A DNA stretch of 64,000 bases, taken from Deltaproteobacteria bacterium. Lineage in GTDB: Bacteria > Myxococcota_A > UBA9042 > PHBI01 > JACKFB01. The notes below the pieces were generated by a model, which did no database searches, was not told the origin of the DNA, and was given only the letters and a program-made list of their open reading frames with translations. The stretch spans positions 62,001 to 126,000 of the forward strand of contig JACKFB010000005.1 in the NCBI GenBank assembly GCA_020632695.1, in the 5' to 3' direction. The position numbers and the translations under genes are program-made. Numbering within the stretch: the stretch's first letter is position 1; each line of letters begins with the position of its first letter. Below, one piece after another: positions 26,024 through 35,627 of this stretch.

Positions 26024-26046
26024 GGGGGACGCCTCGCGCCCCCCCC
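26024..26046. terminator. Second copy of the GGGGG...CCCCC hairpin
   Basis: Carries the same 20 bases as 25671-25690, with extra Cs at its end. It lies 126 bp past the stop of the minus-strand lipoprotein gene (26172), so it could terminate that operon from the opposite side. Two exact copies 353 bp apart suggest a small dispersed repeat family. Confidence 0.45.
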
Positions 26047-26171
26047 TGCTGCCACGAACCCGGATCCTGAACGCAACGTGGCTCGCGCCCCGCGCGAGCC
26101 TGCGCAGCTCGACACAGCGGCCCCGAACTCCAAGTACGCAAGTTCGGACCTGACCCTCAGGCCCTTCCCGA

Positions 26172-28049
26172 TCAATAGATGCCGACGATCGTCGCGGGGA
26201 GCGCGGTGATGTCGTATGCGAAGCTGACGGCATCGAGATCGCGGTTGCCGTCGATGTCCTGGTCGGGCGTCATGCCGAATTCGAAGCATCCAGCAAAACC
26301 GCTGGTGGCGAGGCGCACACACGCCTCTTCGTCGACCCCGGCGCGACAGGTGTGTGACTGAGCGATCTTGGAGTTGCAAAGGAAGAAGCTCGAGGAGCGC
26401 GAGATGGCGGGCTCGTCGGAGGCCAGTCCGAAGCAGTCACAACTTGCCAGCGACTCATTCATTGCTGCGGCAACATCCGCGAGGGGTACCAGCCCGCTGA
26501 GGCTGCCGCGAGTGATCGCGAAGCCCGTTCCGGTCGGGACCTCGACAAGTTCGGCATCGACGCGGAGATGGAGCACATCAGCGCCGGGGCCGGCCACGAG
26601 GTGGCTCCCCTCGAGTGTGGCGTCGAGGCTGACGAGGGGGGCGCCGTTCATCGCGTCGAAACCTGCGCTGGTTACCTCGAAGGCGCCCGCCCCGGGACGC
26701 CCGTCTTCGGCGCCAGCCAAGCGCCGTCCCATGAAGATGTTCAGTCGAAGCGCTGATTGCGCGCCGACCTCGTCGAGGCCTCGAAGTTCCAGTAAGACCG
26801 AAAGCTCACCGGAAGCCAGGATGGGATCGAGCTGGCTGAGAAGCGACTCGCCGACCAAGTCCTGCCAGCTAGCCTCCAGCGTGGCCAGGCTGTTGTCCTC
26901 TTGCCCATCCAGATTGAAGTCGAAGCAACAATCTTGTGGCGCCGGCGTCTGGCTCGCGACGTAGGCGACGTCCGGCTCGAACGCATACTCGTCCGGTTGC
27001 TGCTTGCACGAGCCCGCCACGCAGGGGTTTTCGGGAGTGCATTGGATCTCACTCGCGACCGGGAACTCGCAGTGCCCGTCGGTCAGGTCGGCGATGCAGA
27101 CGCCGAACGGCGCGAAACGTACGGCCGTGTCGCCGACACAGACCGGCGGATCTGGCACCACGCACCGCGCCCACAAGCACGGGCTCGGGTCGCCGACGCC
27201 GGCGCAAAGAAACAACTCGTTTCGACATCCGCTCGATTCGAGACAGTCCGAGCACGCCTTCGCGCCCTCGGAGCAGGCCTCCGCACATCGATTGTGCGAG
27301 CACACGGCCGCAGACGCATAGCAATCGGCGCAACCATCCGAGAGACCCGTCTCGGCGACCACCGCGCTCTTGACGCACGACGCGAGCGCATCGTCGTCCG
27401 ATGCCCCCTTGAGCAGGCATCGAGCGCTCTGGTCAAGCGTGACGGTGCCCGGACCCGGTTCCGAGACCCGGATGATCTCCTGGTTCTCCTCATCCGCGCA
27501 CGGCTGAGGCGGCGGAAACTCGATCGAGAACGTGTAGTCCACGACGGTACGTTCACCGCCGAGCCCCACGTTGGCTCGAACAACCGTGACGATGCTCTCG
27601 AAGGTGCGACACCTCCACCACACCTGGATGGTCTGCCCGTGTTCGGATGCGAGGCCCCATTGCGACGTGTGGATCGAGAAGAGCGCAGGCTCTTGCGCGG
27701 TGACCTCGAAGGAGGGGACCCCTGGCCCGGGCGCTTCGCCGTGGGTCGTTGCCGTGATACTTCCGAGAAGTTGGGGGCACTCGCCGCTGGGTCGGGGCCA
27801 CTTCGCGGCGATACCGCCAGCCTTGAGACCGTCGGCGTCGCGAAGCTCGAGCTTGAAGTACGGTGAACTGAGGATCACTTTCGGTACCAAGCCGTTCGTC
27901 AATGGCTCGTCACCGTCATCCCCACCGCCGCATGCGGCGGCGGTGAGCAGAACGACCAGCAGGCTTACCACGCTGGCGCTATGGCGACGGCCGCCCCTGA
28001 CCGAGCGGGCACTAACTGAACGAACTGCGATTTCGCGTTGCCACGGCAC
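26172..28049 (-). CDS. Cys-rich lipoprotein of unknown function (625 aa)
   Basis: I place the start at GTG 28049 (MPWQREIAVRSVSARS). It has a GGGGAG site nine bases upstream and gives a good signal: a basic n-region with GGRRH, hydrophobic VVSLLVVLL, and lipobox TAAAC with Cys 40. This start lies two bases after the TAG (28054-28052) of the frameshifted beta-helix gene, so the two look coupled. The first 250 residues are beta-rich. A dense Cys cluster follows (about 270-370; CADCYASAAVCSHNRCAEAC and later CSDCLESSGC). The C-terminal half starts near CCFDFNLDGQEDNSLATLE. It is not a known enzyme. GC is lower and codons end in A/T more often than in the flanking genes. Confidence 0.75.
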   Translation of the reverse strand: MPWQREIAVRSVSARSVRGGRRHSASVVSLLVVLLTAAACGGGDDGDEPLTNGLVPKVILSSPYFKLELRDADGLKAGGIAAKWPRPSGECPQLLGSITATTHGEAPGPGVPSFEVTAQEPALFSIHTSQWGLASEHGQTIQVWWRCRTFESIVTVVRANVGLGGERTVVDYTFSIEFPPPQPCADEENQEIIRVSEPGPGTVTLDQSARCLLKGASDDDALASCVKSAVVAETGLSDGCADCYASAAVCSHNRCAEACSEGAKACSDCLESSGCRNELFLCAGVGDPSPCLWARCVVPDPPVCVGDTAVRFAPFGVCIADLTDGHCEFPVASEIQCTPENPCVAGSCKQQPDEYAFEPDVAYVASQTPAPQDCCFDFNLDGQEDNSLATLEASWQDLVGESLLSQLDPILASGELSVLLELRGLDEVGAQSALRLNIFMGRRLAGAEDGRPGAGAFEVTSAGFDAMNGAPLVSLDATLEGSHLVAGPGADVLHLRVDAELVEVPTGTGFAITRGSLSGLVPLADVAAAMNESLASCDCFGLASDEPAISRSSSFFLCNSKIAQSHTCRAGVDEEACVRLATSGFAGCFEFGMTPDQDIDGNRDLDAVSFAYDITALPATIVGIY

Positions 28050-28051
28050 CG

Positions 28052-29597
28052 CTACTTGCTCCCCGGGGTCGCCGTCCCTCGCGCAAGAATTACCGCACGC
28101 AGTGTGAGAAGATATTTTCCATCGATGATTTGCAGTTCCTTCCACGCGAGAGCCACCCGATTTCCCCGGAGCGCTCCACGAGGCGTCGTCGCGAGGCCAC
28201 CGGCGCGGGGAAACGACAACACGGACTCGACATCGGTCCCCACCACACCCCTCGACCTCCTCGACGGTGCAGGCACTTGTTCGGTAGCCGACCGCGGAGG
28301 CCTCGACATGTACCAGACGCGCCGGCTCGACGTAGATTCCAGCTTCTGCATCCGAAGTGGGCCCGACCGCGCTATTGAGGATCGAAACCGCCCCGTACCG
28401 ACCGAAGTGAGCGATGCCGCTACGCAAGAATGAGCCGACGGCAGACCACGCAATGTGCGTCTGCGGAATGGGCGCGTCCTCGTCCTCAACTGCGCTCAGA
28501 ACGATTCCCCGATCGATTGGACCGCTGATCCCTTCGACGTACACACGCCAAAGGTCAACTAGCGACCGAACCTCCGAAAGGACGATGCCGTCGCCTGAAG
28601 CCCTGCATGTTACGCCGTGCAAGATGGCCTCACCGACATCTGTCCCGTCAACGCACTCACCGTCGTGCGCGACGAGAATAGTGGCGTCGAAGGTCGGATC
28701 GGTCGTTGGCGTGTACCCGTCGTTGAACCGCAGGTCTCCAACCCCGAAGTGGGCCACACCGTGTATGTAAATTGCCCCGGGTGTCGGGTCTTCCACGACG
28801 CCGTCGGGCGTTAACGCCGAGTACGGATGCCCTCCACGTGCCTCGATGAAGTGGTGCCCTTGCCAGGACGCAAGTTCCGCGCCACCCACGGAGGCCCCCG
28901 CGGTCGCCCCTACCAAGCTCTGATACGAGGTACGATCCGGCAGCCCGAACCTTGCGAACAGTGGTTCGGTCGCTTGGCCGAGTGCCCAGTCGAGGTTGAG
29001 GACCTCCACAGCTGCGCCACTCGCACTGCTCAACGAGTTCCGGTAGATGGCGAGATCGAGAGAAGCGGGGCAGGACGGATTCAAGCATACGTTGCTTGAG
29101 ATCACCGAAACCGAGGCTTCATCGGAGGAGATGGTGTTGTCCGCAACGACGACTGCGCCTCCGGCCCCTACCAGCGATATACCCTGTGTGCATCCCGAGG
29201 TGGGAGCCGATGAGGGGCCCACGAAGAACAAGTTGCCGCTGATTTCGACAGGCTCGTTGGTCCCACTGAGAGTGGTAGATGTCCATGCTGGCCGCGTCCC
29301 AAGATCCGTTCCCTCAACTGCGGCGCCTTGTATTGGTTGTTCGATCCGGTTGTTCTCGACCGTGGTGCCGGCGCAGCGGTCCAGCGAGATCGCGGTATTT
29401 GTGTCTTTGAAGACATTGGCTGCAATCTTCAGCATCCCCGTCCGATCTCCGACCGCCGCAATAGAGGAGCCAACAAGTGCGGGCGCCTCCTCGAATGTGT
29501 TATCGTGGACCGAAATCGCCGCAGTCCTCCCTCGGAGTTCGGTGCCCGCCCGGTGCCCGCACAACGAGTCCACGCGGTAACAACGGGGAATGCGCAC
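28052..29597 (-). pseudogene. Frameshifted right-handed beta-helix surface protein
   Basis: From GTG 29597 the frame encodes about 450 residues of parallel beta-helix type: repeated rungs such as AISVHDNTF, LKIAANVFKDTNTAISLD, TTVENNRIEQPI and PVEISGNLFF, with Asn at turns. Near 28240-28262 (…GTGCCTGCACCGTCGAGG then G-rich DNA) the sense reading moves to another frame. It continues there as VESVLSFPRAGGLATTPRGA ... LQIIDGKYLLTLRAVILAR to a TAG at 28054-28052. That stop sits two bases before the next gene's start, exactly where an intact gene should end. In the unshifted frame the same DNA gives an Arg/Trp-rich nonsense stretch and runs on into the next lipoprotein. The cause is either a real one-base indel in a G-rich run or a sequencing error. 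The N-terminus may also be broken (see findings). Confidence 0.65.
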
Positions 29598-29601
29598 AGC
29601 C

Positions 29602-30354
29602 TCACCTTCCCGGCGGTCCGCATGGCGGACATGGGTAGTAGAACTGCTCGACACGAAGTTTTCCGTCGCGTCGGTCGAATCCCAAGAGATGGATGCGGGT
29701 GATGTTGACCTCCAGCACTCCCAGCCCTTCCGGAAGAAATGATAGTGCCACACCATTCCGATAAGCTCGAAACTGCCACCCCCCCAGGGATTGATCGATC
29801 TGGAACACTTTCGTCTCGGAATCGTAGGACGGCGCGAGAAGCTCCACCGTACCGTCCGGGAATGAGTAGAGATCGTCGGACCACCAGGATGATGCCAAGC
29901 CAGAGAAGAATGCATCGTCGAGATAGCTGTCGCAAACGCGATGGGTCGGCACGGCGCTCAGGACACCTTGGTTGGAGAGCGATTCCACGGGACCGAGTTC
30001 GACTTCGTCCCACAACATCGCGGGTTCGTCGCAAACACAACTGTCGGCGACACCGCCCAGCGGGCATGCGGGAAAGGGCTGCTCTCGGCCGGTGGGCGCG
30101 TCGGCCGCCAAGTCGTCGCTCGGCGCGGGAAGACCCTCAGCATAGGAGTCTTGCCGAGACCCGGCCTCAAACCCATCGATTTCTGGTTGTCCGGTGTCGG
30201 CAGACTCGAGCGCACCGTCCGACACGGTGTCTCGCTGCGCAGTGTCGGCAGGCCGCTCCTCGGCGCTCAAATCGATCCCGCTTGTGCGACATCCACAAGC
30301 GAAGAACACCGACGCTAGGACAACGCATCCGGCAGCAACCGATTGGCGCACCAT
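29602..30354 (-). CDS. Lipoprotein with acidic linker, possibly N-terminal half of the beta-helix protein
   Basis: A 250-residue product starting MVRQSVAAGCVVLASVFFAC, a lipoprotein signal with Cys 20 or 22 as the lipid site. Residues about 30-95 are an Asp/Ala/Glu/Ser-rich linker. The rest is a compact domain with Cys residues and aromatic segments (GLASSWWSDDLYSFPDG; LGGWQFRAYRNGVALSFL). The start ATG shares one base with the TGA of the protease gene (TGATG). The stop at 29602 is five bases upstream of the GTG of the beta-helix frame. Its last strands (GVLEVNITRIHLLGFDRR) look like a first beta-helix rung, so this may be the front part of one broken protein. Confidence 0.7.
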   Translation of the reverse strand: MVRQSVAAGCVVLASVFFACGCRTSGIDLSAEERPADTAQRDTVSDGALESADTGQPEIDGFEAGSRQDSYAEGLPAPSDDLAADAPTGREQPFPACPLGGVADSCVCDEPAMLWDEVELGPVESLSNQGVLSAVPTHRVCDSYLDDAFFSGLASSWWSDDLYSFPDGTVELLAPSYDSETKVFQIDQSLGGWQFRAYRNGVALSFLPEGLGVLEVNITRIHLLGFDRRDGKLRVEQFYYPCPPCGPPGR

Positions 30355-33300
30355 CAGTAGCGCCCCTTCCATGAAACGCGCCGTGGCGTCGCACCGTCCC
30401 GGTACAGGATACTCTCCACGTAGTTCGCAGGGCTCGCCTTCACAAAGCTCGGACCGCTCCGACTCTGCAGTCGCAGGTACTGGGGACGGGTGAAACTCGC
30501 GTCACCGAAACCATCCCAGGTCCGAGCCACGCTCCGATAGAGCCGATGTGTATTTGCGTCCTTCCATAGGAGATGGAGATACCGACCACGAGTGGGAAAA
30601 GCTGAATCCCGCAACTGCAATGACATCTTCGCGCCGCTCTTGTGCGAAGGCGCGCTCGAGTGCAGGTAAGTCGTTGGACCGACGAGGTCGGCGGCATCAA
30701 TCCGTTTCAAGCCGATCCGCTCGTCGTTCTGGGTCGATGCGCCTGCAAAGGCGATATACAAGAACTCTTCGGTAGCTTCGGCGGCTGCGAGGCCGTTGAG
30801 CCCCGCGCCGACATCCGCAGCCATGCCGGGCTGCGCGCCGAAACCAAGGTACTTGTACTTTTGGCCAAGCCCCCACTCCGTCCAGTCGGCGGCCGCCGCT
30901 GTGCAGCCATAGGTGTCTCGCTTGCACTTGCTGATATGCACGCCACCGGGCGTCTGGGACGGGCCGTTCGGATGGACGTAGATCAAGTACAGGTAGTCGT
31001 TGAACGCGACGGCATCGAAGTCGCCGGTCGTTCGAATGTCCAGGCCGGTCAGGTCGTGCGTACGAGACTTCTTGCCATCGGGCTTGACTGTGCGAAACTT
31101 GATCCCGCTCGATAACGCATCCCGCCAAAAGACGTGGAGGCGGTCATGATACACCGCCAGCACTGGTGCGCTTCCAGCGTCTGCTTCCCATGCTATAATG
31201 TTGGTGCCCGTGGCGGACGTGAAGCGCAGCACGATATTGCCGTTCGTCGCGTCTCGCCAAGCGTAGAACCTGTGGTCCTGGGCAAGTGCCCATGCTGGGA
31301 ATACCGCGCCAACGACACTGGAATCTGTGGCCGATCCGCGATTGAGTGAACTCTCGCCGTCGTACATGCCGACAGCGCCGAGCGCCGCCCGAGTCTCCGC
31401 CGCAGCGGCTCCCGAGAATGCGACGAGGGCGAACGCAAAGTCTTGGAGTGTCGAAGTCTCGTCAAGCGGAGCAGCTTGCACGACATCGGAATAGATTCCC
31501 GTTGCAAGCCCTAGCCCCGCTCCAGCGAAAGCATAGCCCATGGACTCCCCGAGTCCGTCTGCCAGGAGAGCATCGGTTCCTCGAGCCCAAATCGTTGCGA
31601 ATCGTTTCCATATATCCAGGTTGTTGTGAGTTTCAGTGTGATCGCTGCACTCCAGTTGTCCCGCATGTGCCGCGCATACGTCCCAGGGGCCGCAATCGCC
31701 AGCGCCTCCACAGGCAACCCCGGTCCAAGGGCTTGCGGTCTGGAAGGTCAGTTCGCAAGGTCGCTCGTCGATGACCCACCGTTGCTCGGCTGGTCCGGGG
31801 TAGACGAACGTGTGCAAAGGGTACGAGTTCGAGCTGAACAGCACTCCGTGGATGGCAGCGTGAATCTCGTCACTGCACTCGTTCGGATTGTATCGGAAGT
31901 CCGCAGCATGGGTGATGCCGTGGCCGAATTCGTGACCGAACACTTCGAGAAGTCCCGCCCACGCGTCGTCTCCCACGCGCGGAGCCGGTGAGGCGTTGTA
32001 CATCGACATCCCGTTGGTCGAACTCCAGGACGCGCCAGACGCGGTCACTCCAACATCGCCCGGTGCGGCGATGAAGTCGAGGTGGTCAATCTTGTAGCTC
32101 ATCCGCAAGGGGCTGCCCGCGTCGTCCCAACTGTTGATCCCAAGCCCATTCGTCGGGTCATGGATCCAGGCGTTGAGCGTGTCAGTCGCCGTTTTGGCCT
32201 CAGCGAACAAGTGATAGTACGGGTATCCGGCGCTCGCCCACCCCCCGTTCGAGTCGTAGACAGCGATGGTCGGGGTAGGAGGGCAGGAAGCGCAGGTCCC
32301 AGTCAACGGCCCGATGCACATGCCTATGAACCCTGCGTTCTCATTCCAGCATGTCCAATTAGAGTCGAACGGCTGGCCATGGCACTGCCAGTCCTCGGTG
32401 CACAGGAGCAGACAGCGGCCGTCCACGCAAGTCTCGCCCGTCACGCATCCGGGCGAGCAGGCGACGGTGGAGTGGGACCACCCGGCCGTGTTCGTCCGCA
32501 GTTTCACCTCCGCGAGGTTCCACTCGAGTTCCCGGAATCGAATCACCTCGCGCGATTCGCTCTCGATTACGGCCTCCACCGGCCCGAGTTCCACTGTGTC
32601 CAATTCAGAACGAACCACGAGCCGTGCCAGAACAGAGCGCGATTCCTTGTCGACCCACCATCCTTGTTGAAAGCTTCTCACATGCGCTACTGTCAGACCA
32701 AGCTTCGCCGCGACCACAGCCGGCATGTCGGCGGGTTCAAGGTCCGCACCGTTCAGCGGTTCCGCGCCAACGGGTGTGACGCCAGTGACGTAGGTCGAGA
32801 GCACACTGGATACCGTCCGCGCCGCCGGATTGACCAGTACCGAGATCCGCGAATCGAGGACAGGGAAGCCCTCGTAATCCTGTTGATACTGGTAAGCGGT
32901 GAGGCCTGACCGCAGGTTCCGAGCCCCCACGAATGCGAGATCGGCATCTGTTGTCTCGACACCGAGGGCATATGCTAACAGATCAACGGCGCAGCGGACT
33001 TCGGACATCGGATCGGAGCGCTCACAACCGACGGTTGCGAGTCCAAAGAGCCCGCCGTCCCGACTCATGAACTTCAGCCCGCTCGAGTAGTGAAACTGTA
33101 TCATCAGACCCTCGCTGGCTCGGTCGCCAGTCAATTCTTCGACGAACTCCACTCGTGCTGCAACCTCTGCGGACGGGGTCTCCACTGAATCCGCGAAGGC
33201 GTCTACCGTGCTGGTCCCCGGTACCGCGTCTTCGTCCCCGGGGTCCGCGTCGTAGCAGCTCGTCGTCTCGTCGCAGTAGAGCGGATCGGGGTAGTGGATG

Positions 33301-35627
33301 CAGACCGTGCCTTCACACAGGTCTATCGTGCTCGGGTCGGAGTCGTCGCACTCGGTCTCATCGTGACAGCAGTACGTCGCTCCGGGAGGGCAGTACGGGG
33401 AGGTCGGGGTGGTGAAGGTCACCTCGGGGCCGTCGGTGGTCTCGTTGCCCCACCAGTCGACCGCTTCGATCTGGACGGTGTAGCTCGTGTCCTCGGTGAG
33501 CGAGGTGAGGTTGGCCTGTGCGCCGTGCACTCCCGCATTGACTTCGAGTAGCAGGCTCTGGCCGTCGTAGATGCGGTAGGCGACCACGCCGCTCGGATCC
33601 CAGGCGGCCCACCAGGTGAGATGGGCGTCGTACGGCGAGGAGTGGGTGACTGTCGTCTCGGTGTCCGGATCCCAGCTCGGCGGCGTGGTCTCGGCCAGCA
33701 GCTCGACCGTGGCGGTCAGCGGTGCCGAGATGTTTCCGGCGGCGTCCTGGGCGACGAGCCCGATGGCGTACGTCGGGGCCCACAGCGTGTCCAGGCTGAG
33801 CGATGTCGCTGGCGCGCTCACCGACCAACTGGACCAGTAGCCGTTGGCGAAGATGTAGATGACGTAGCCCGAGACGGCGTCGTCGTCGGTCCAGGAGGCT
33901 GCCGACCAGTCGATGTCCAGCGAGTAGCCCGAAAACGACACCGAGAGGGACGAGCCCGGGTCGAGTACTGGAGCCTCGAAGTCGCCGGTGACGATCCCCC
34001 AGTCGGGCCCACCGTCCGAGACGTTCTGCGCGGCGTCCCAAGCGCGCAGAGCGAAACCATAGGGCAGGCCATTCTCGAGGTTGTCCACGTGGTACGAGGT
34101 CACCGCCGGACCGAGCGTCGTCAGCAGCACCCCGTCCTGCCACAGCTCGTAGTGGTCGACCGCGACGTTGTCGCTGGCGGCCGACCAGGTGAGGTCAACC
34201 CAGGTCGGATGGATCTGCTCGCCCTGGATCGGGATGGGCCAGGTCGGGGGCTGGGTGTCGGAGAGCACGACGTCCGGGGATTGCAGCGGTTGAGACCAGT
34301 TGCCAGCGGCGTCGCCCGCGACGATCGTGAAGTTCCAGGTGCCGTAGCCGAGCCCCACGAGCGTGCGGCTGGTCGCGGTGCCGGCGGCTTCGCCGACCAG
34401 CGCGCCGTCCAGCAGGATCTGGTAGGTGGTCACCGCGACGTTGTCCGTGGCCGCTGTCCAGGTGAGCGCCGCGTCGCCGTCGCCCGACGGCTCGGCCATG
34501 AGCCACGCCATCTCGGGCCACTCGGGCGGGGTGGCGTCGCAGTTGGGAATTTCGGTGTGCGTGCACGCGCCAGAGACGCACGCGTGGGTTGCGCAGGCGT
34601 CGCCGTTCCAGCACTCCATGCTTTCGTGGGGCAATGCGCCGTGACCGCAACTCGCGCCGGGCGCGGTCAGGACGGTGTCCTCGCCGATGTCGACCCAGCG
34701 ACCCGCGAGGCGGCCCATGGCAAAACTATCGTCTCCGATCCGGATCGTGCCGTTAGGCGCCCACATCTGGGTATTCGCACGTGCACCGGCGGCCATGGTG
34801 ATCGCGGGTGGCGTCGATGCCATCAGACCGTCGCTGCCGTTCTCGCCGAGGACCACCACGCCGGTCTGGTCGAAGGTCAGGCCCACCGGCGGCGCCAACG
34901 TCAGACCGATGTACGCACCGGTACCCATCTGAAGTCTTCCGGTGACGATCAGGAACGCGGCGCCCTCGAAAGCGAGAAACGCGTGGTCGCCGAGGACGAG
35001 CTCCCCGATCACGTAGTCGCCCTGCGGAACGGTGACGATCGTAGGTGCTTCAGCGGAGCCGCCTTCGAGGCTGATCGAGAGATACTCGCCCGGGGTCAGT
35101 GAGTCGAAGCTGCTGGCCGTGACCGTGACGGCGGGCGCGCTCGTGGGTGTGCCGACCTGGGGCGCCTCCCCGAACATGAACTCCAGCGGCAAGGTGGCGG
35201 GGGAAGACGGCGTGGAACCGAGCGTCGCCGAGGGATCCATCGTGATATCGTTCACGATCACGGAGCCTGTCACCAAGGCACCCGCGCGGATGCTGATCGT
35301 GTCGGCGACCAGTCCGCCGAAGATGGTCGCACCGGCGCCAACGGTCAGCTCGGCCCCGTCGGCGAGGTGTGAACTCTGGCGCGCATCCTGAGCCACGACG
35401 TCACCGTGCACGCTCGTCCGCGCTCCGACAAGAGTCGAGTCGTGTGCAAAGACGACCCAGTCGGCGGACTGTGCGAGGGCAGGCCACGCAGGTGCAGCCA
35501 GCAACGCCCATAGCGTTGCTGCAAGGCCGAGCGTGGCAGGCCCAAGCGACGCTCGCCAGACCCGGCGCTCGTCGGGTCGGTAGGAGCGACGGCCGCTCGA
35601 GACGCGATACGTGGAGCCTGCGCGCAT
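30354..35627 (-). CDS. Secreted M4-like (thermolysin-type) metalloprotease with FN3 domains
   Basis: 1,757 residues. The signal peptide has a long basic n-region and a likely cut after PALA (about residue 52). A beta-solenoid region follows (about 62-330), then four fibronectin-III-like domains (about 370-740; landmarks ATDNVAVTTYQI, SDNVAVDHYELW, WDPSGVVAYRIY), a Cys-rich segment (about 745-810), a propeptide-like FTP/PepSY domain (about 880-1030; LTAYQYQQDYEGFPVLDSRI), and the peptidase. HEFGH at 1232-1236 is the zinc and catalytic motif. THNNLDIW, with His 1334, matches the His-x-Asn region of thermolysin. The third zinc ligand is probably Glu 1254 in NECSDE, two residues nearer than in thermolysin. 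The C-terminus (about 1440-1757) looks like a propeller (HRFYAWRDATNGN, LHVFWRDALSSG). The ATG at 35627 has GGAG upstream. First gene of a four-gene operon. Confidence 0.82.
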   Translation of the reverse strand: MRAGSTYRVSSGRRSYRPDERRVWRASLGPATLGLAATLWALLAAPAWPALAQSADWVVFAHDSTLVGARTSVHGDVVAQDARQSSHLADGAELTVGAGATIFGGLVADTISIRAGALVTGSVIVNDITMDPSATLGSTPSSPATLPLEFMFGEAPQVGTPTSAPAVTVTASSFDSLTPGEYLSISLEGGSAEAPTIVTVPQGDYVIGELVLGDHAFLAFEGAAFLIVTGRLQMGTGAYIGLTLAPPVGLTFDQTGVVVLGENGSDGLMASTPPAITMAAGARANTQMWAPNGTIRIGDDSFAMGRLAGRWVDIGEDTVLTAPGASCGHGALPHESMECWNGDACATHACVSGACTHTEIPNCDATPPEWPEMAWLMAEPSGDGDAALTWTAATDNVAVTTYQILLDGALVGEAAGTATSRTLVGLGYGTWNFTIVAGDAAGNWSQPLQSPDVVLSDTQPPTWPIPIQGEQIHPTWVDLTWSAASDNVAVDHYELWQDGVLLTTLGPAVTSYHVDNLENGLPYGFALRAWDAAQNVSDGGPDWGIVTGDFEAPVLDPGSSLSVSFSGYSLDIDWSAASWTDDDAVSGYVIYIFANGYWSSWSVSAPATSLSLDTLWAPTYAIGLVAQDAAGNISAPLTATVELLAETTPPSWDPDTETTVTHSSPYDAHLTWWAAWDPSGVVAYRIYDGQSLLLEVNAGVHGAQANLTSLTEDTSYTVQIEAVDWWGNETTDGPEVTFTTPTSPYCPPGATYCCHDETECDDSDPSTIDLCEGTVCIHYPDPLYCDETTSCYDADPGDEDAVPGTSTVDAFADSVETPSAEVAARVEFVEELTGDRASEGLMIQFHYSSGLKFMSRDGGLFGLATVGCERSDPMSEVRCAVDLLAYALGVETTDADLAFVGARNLRSGLTAYQYQQDYEGFPVLDSRISVLVNPAARTVSSVLSTYVTGVTPVGAEPLNGADLEPADMPAVVAAKLGLTVAHVRSFQQGWWVDKESRSVLARLVVRSELDTVELGPVEAVIESESREVIRFRELEWNLAEVKLRTNTAGWSHSTVACSPGCVTGETCVDGRCLLLCTEDWQCHGQPFDSNWTCWNENAGFIGMCIGPLTGTCASCPPTPTIAVYDSNGGWASAGYPYYHLFAEAKTATDTLNAWIHDPTNGLGINSWDDAGSPLRMSYKIDHLDFIAAPGDVGVTASGASWSSTNGMSMYNASPAPRVGDDAWAGLLEVFGHEFGHGITHAADFRYNPNECSDEIHAAIHGVLFSSNSYPLHTFVYPGPAEQRWVIDERPCELTFQTASPWTGVACGGAGDCGPWDVCAAHAGQLECSDHTETHNNLDIWKRFATIWARGTDALLADGLGESMGYAFAGAGLGLATGIYSDVVQAAPLDETSTLQDFAFALVAFSGAAAAETRAALGAVGMYDGESSLNRGSATDSSVVGAVFPAWALAQDHRFYAWRDATNGNIVLRFTSATGTNIIAWEADAGSAPVLAVYHDRLHVFWRDALSSGIKFRTVKPDGKKSRTHDLTGLDIRTTGDFDAVAFNDYLYLIYVHPNGPSQTPGGVHISKCKRDTYGCTAAAADWTEWGLGQKYKYLGFGAQPGMAADVGAGLNGLAAAEATEEFLYIAFAGASTQNDERIGLKRIDAADLVGPTTYLHSSAPSHKSGAKMSLQLRDSAFPTRGRYLHLLWKDANTHRLYRSVARTWDGFGDASFTRPQYLRLQSRSGPSFVKASPANYVESILYRDGATPRRVSWKGRY

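Larger units (their letters stand above)
25668..26171. other. Intergenic region between two convergent lipoprotein genes
   Basis: About 500 bp with no gene I can support. It holds two near-identical GC-rich hairpins (25671 and 26024) and one more hairpin (25697-25711). Short open frames on the minus strand here share the translation ARGVPLL only because the hairpin sequence is repeated. The GC content starts to drop here toward the lower-GC block that follows. The central part (25740-26020) looks like decayed DNA, but I found no recognisable remnant. Confidence 0.55.

Noticed and set aside
25854..26141. A 95-codon minus-strand frame in the intergenic gap
   Set aside because: It includes one of the duplicated hairpins, has no ribosome site and no recognisable domain.
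28263..28489. Upstream part of the 145-codon minus-strand frame ending at 28052
   Set aside because: Only its last 65 or so codons (after about 28250) look coding, as the shifted end of the beta-helix gene; the rest is Arg/Ser-rich shadow.
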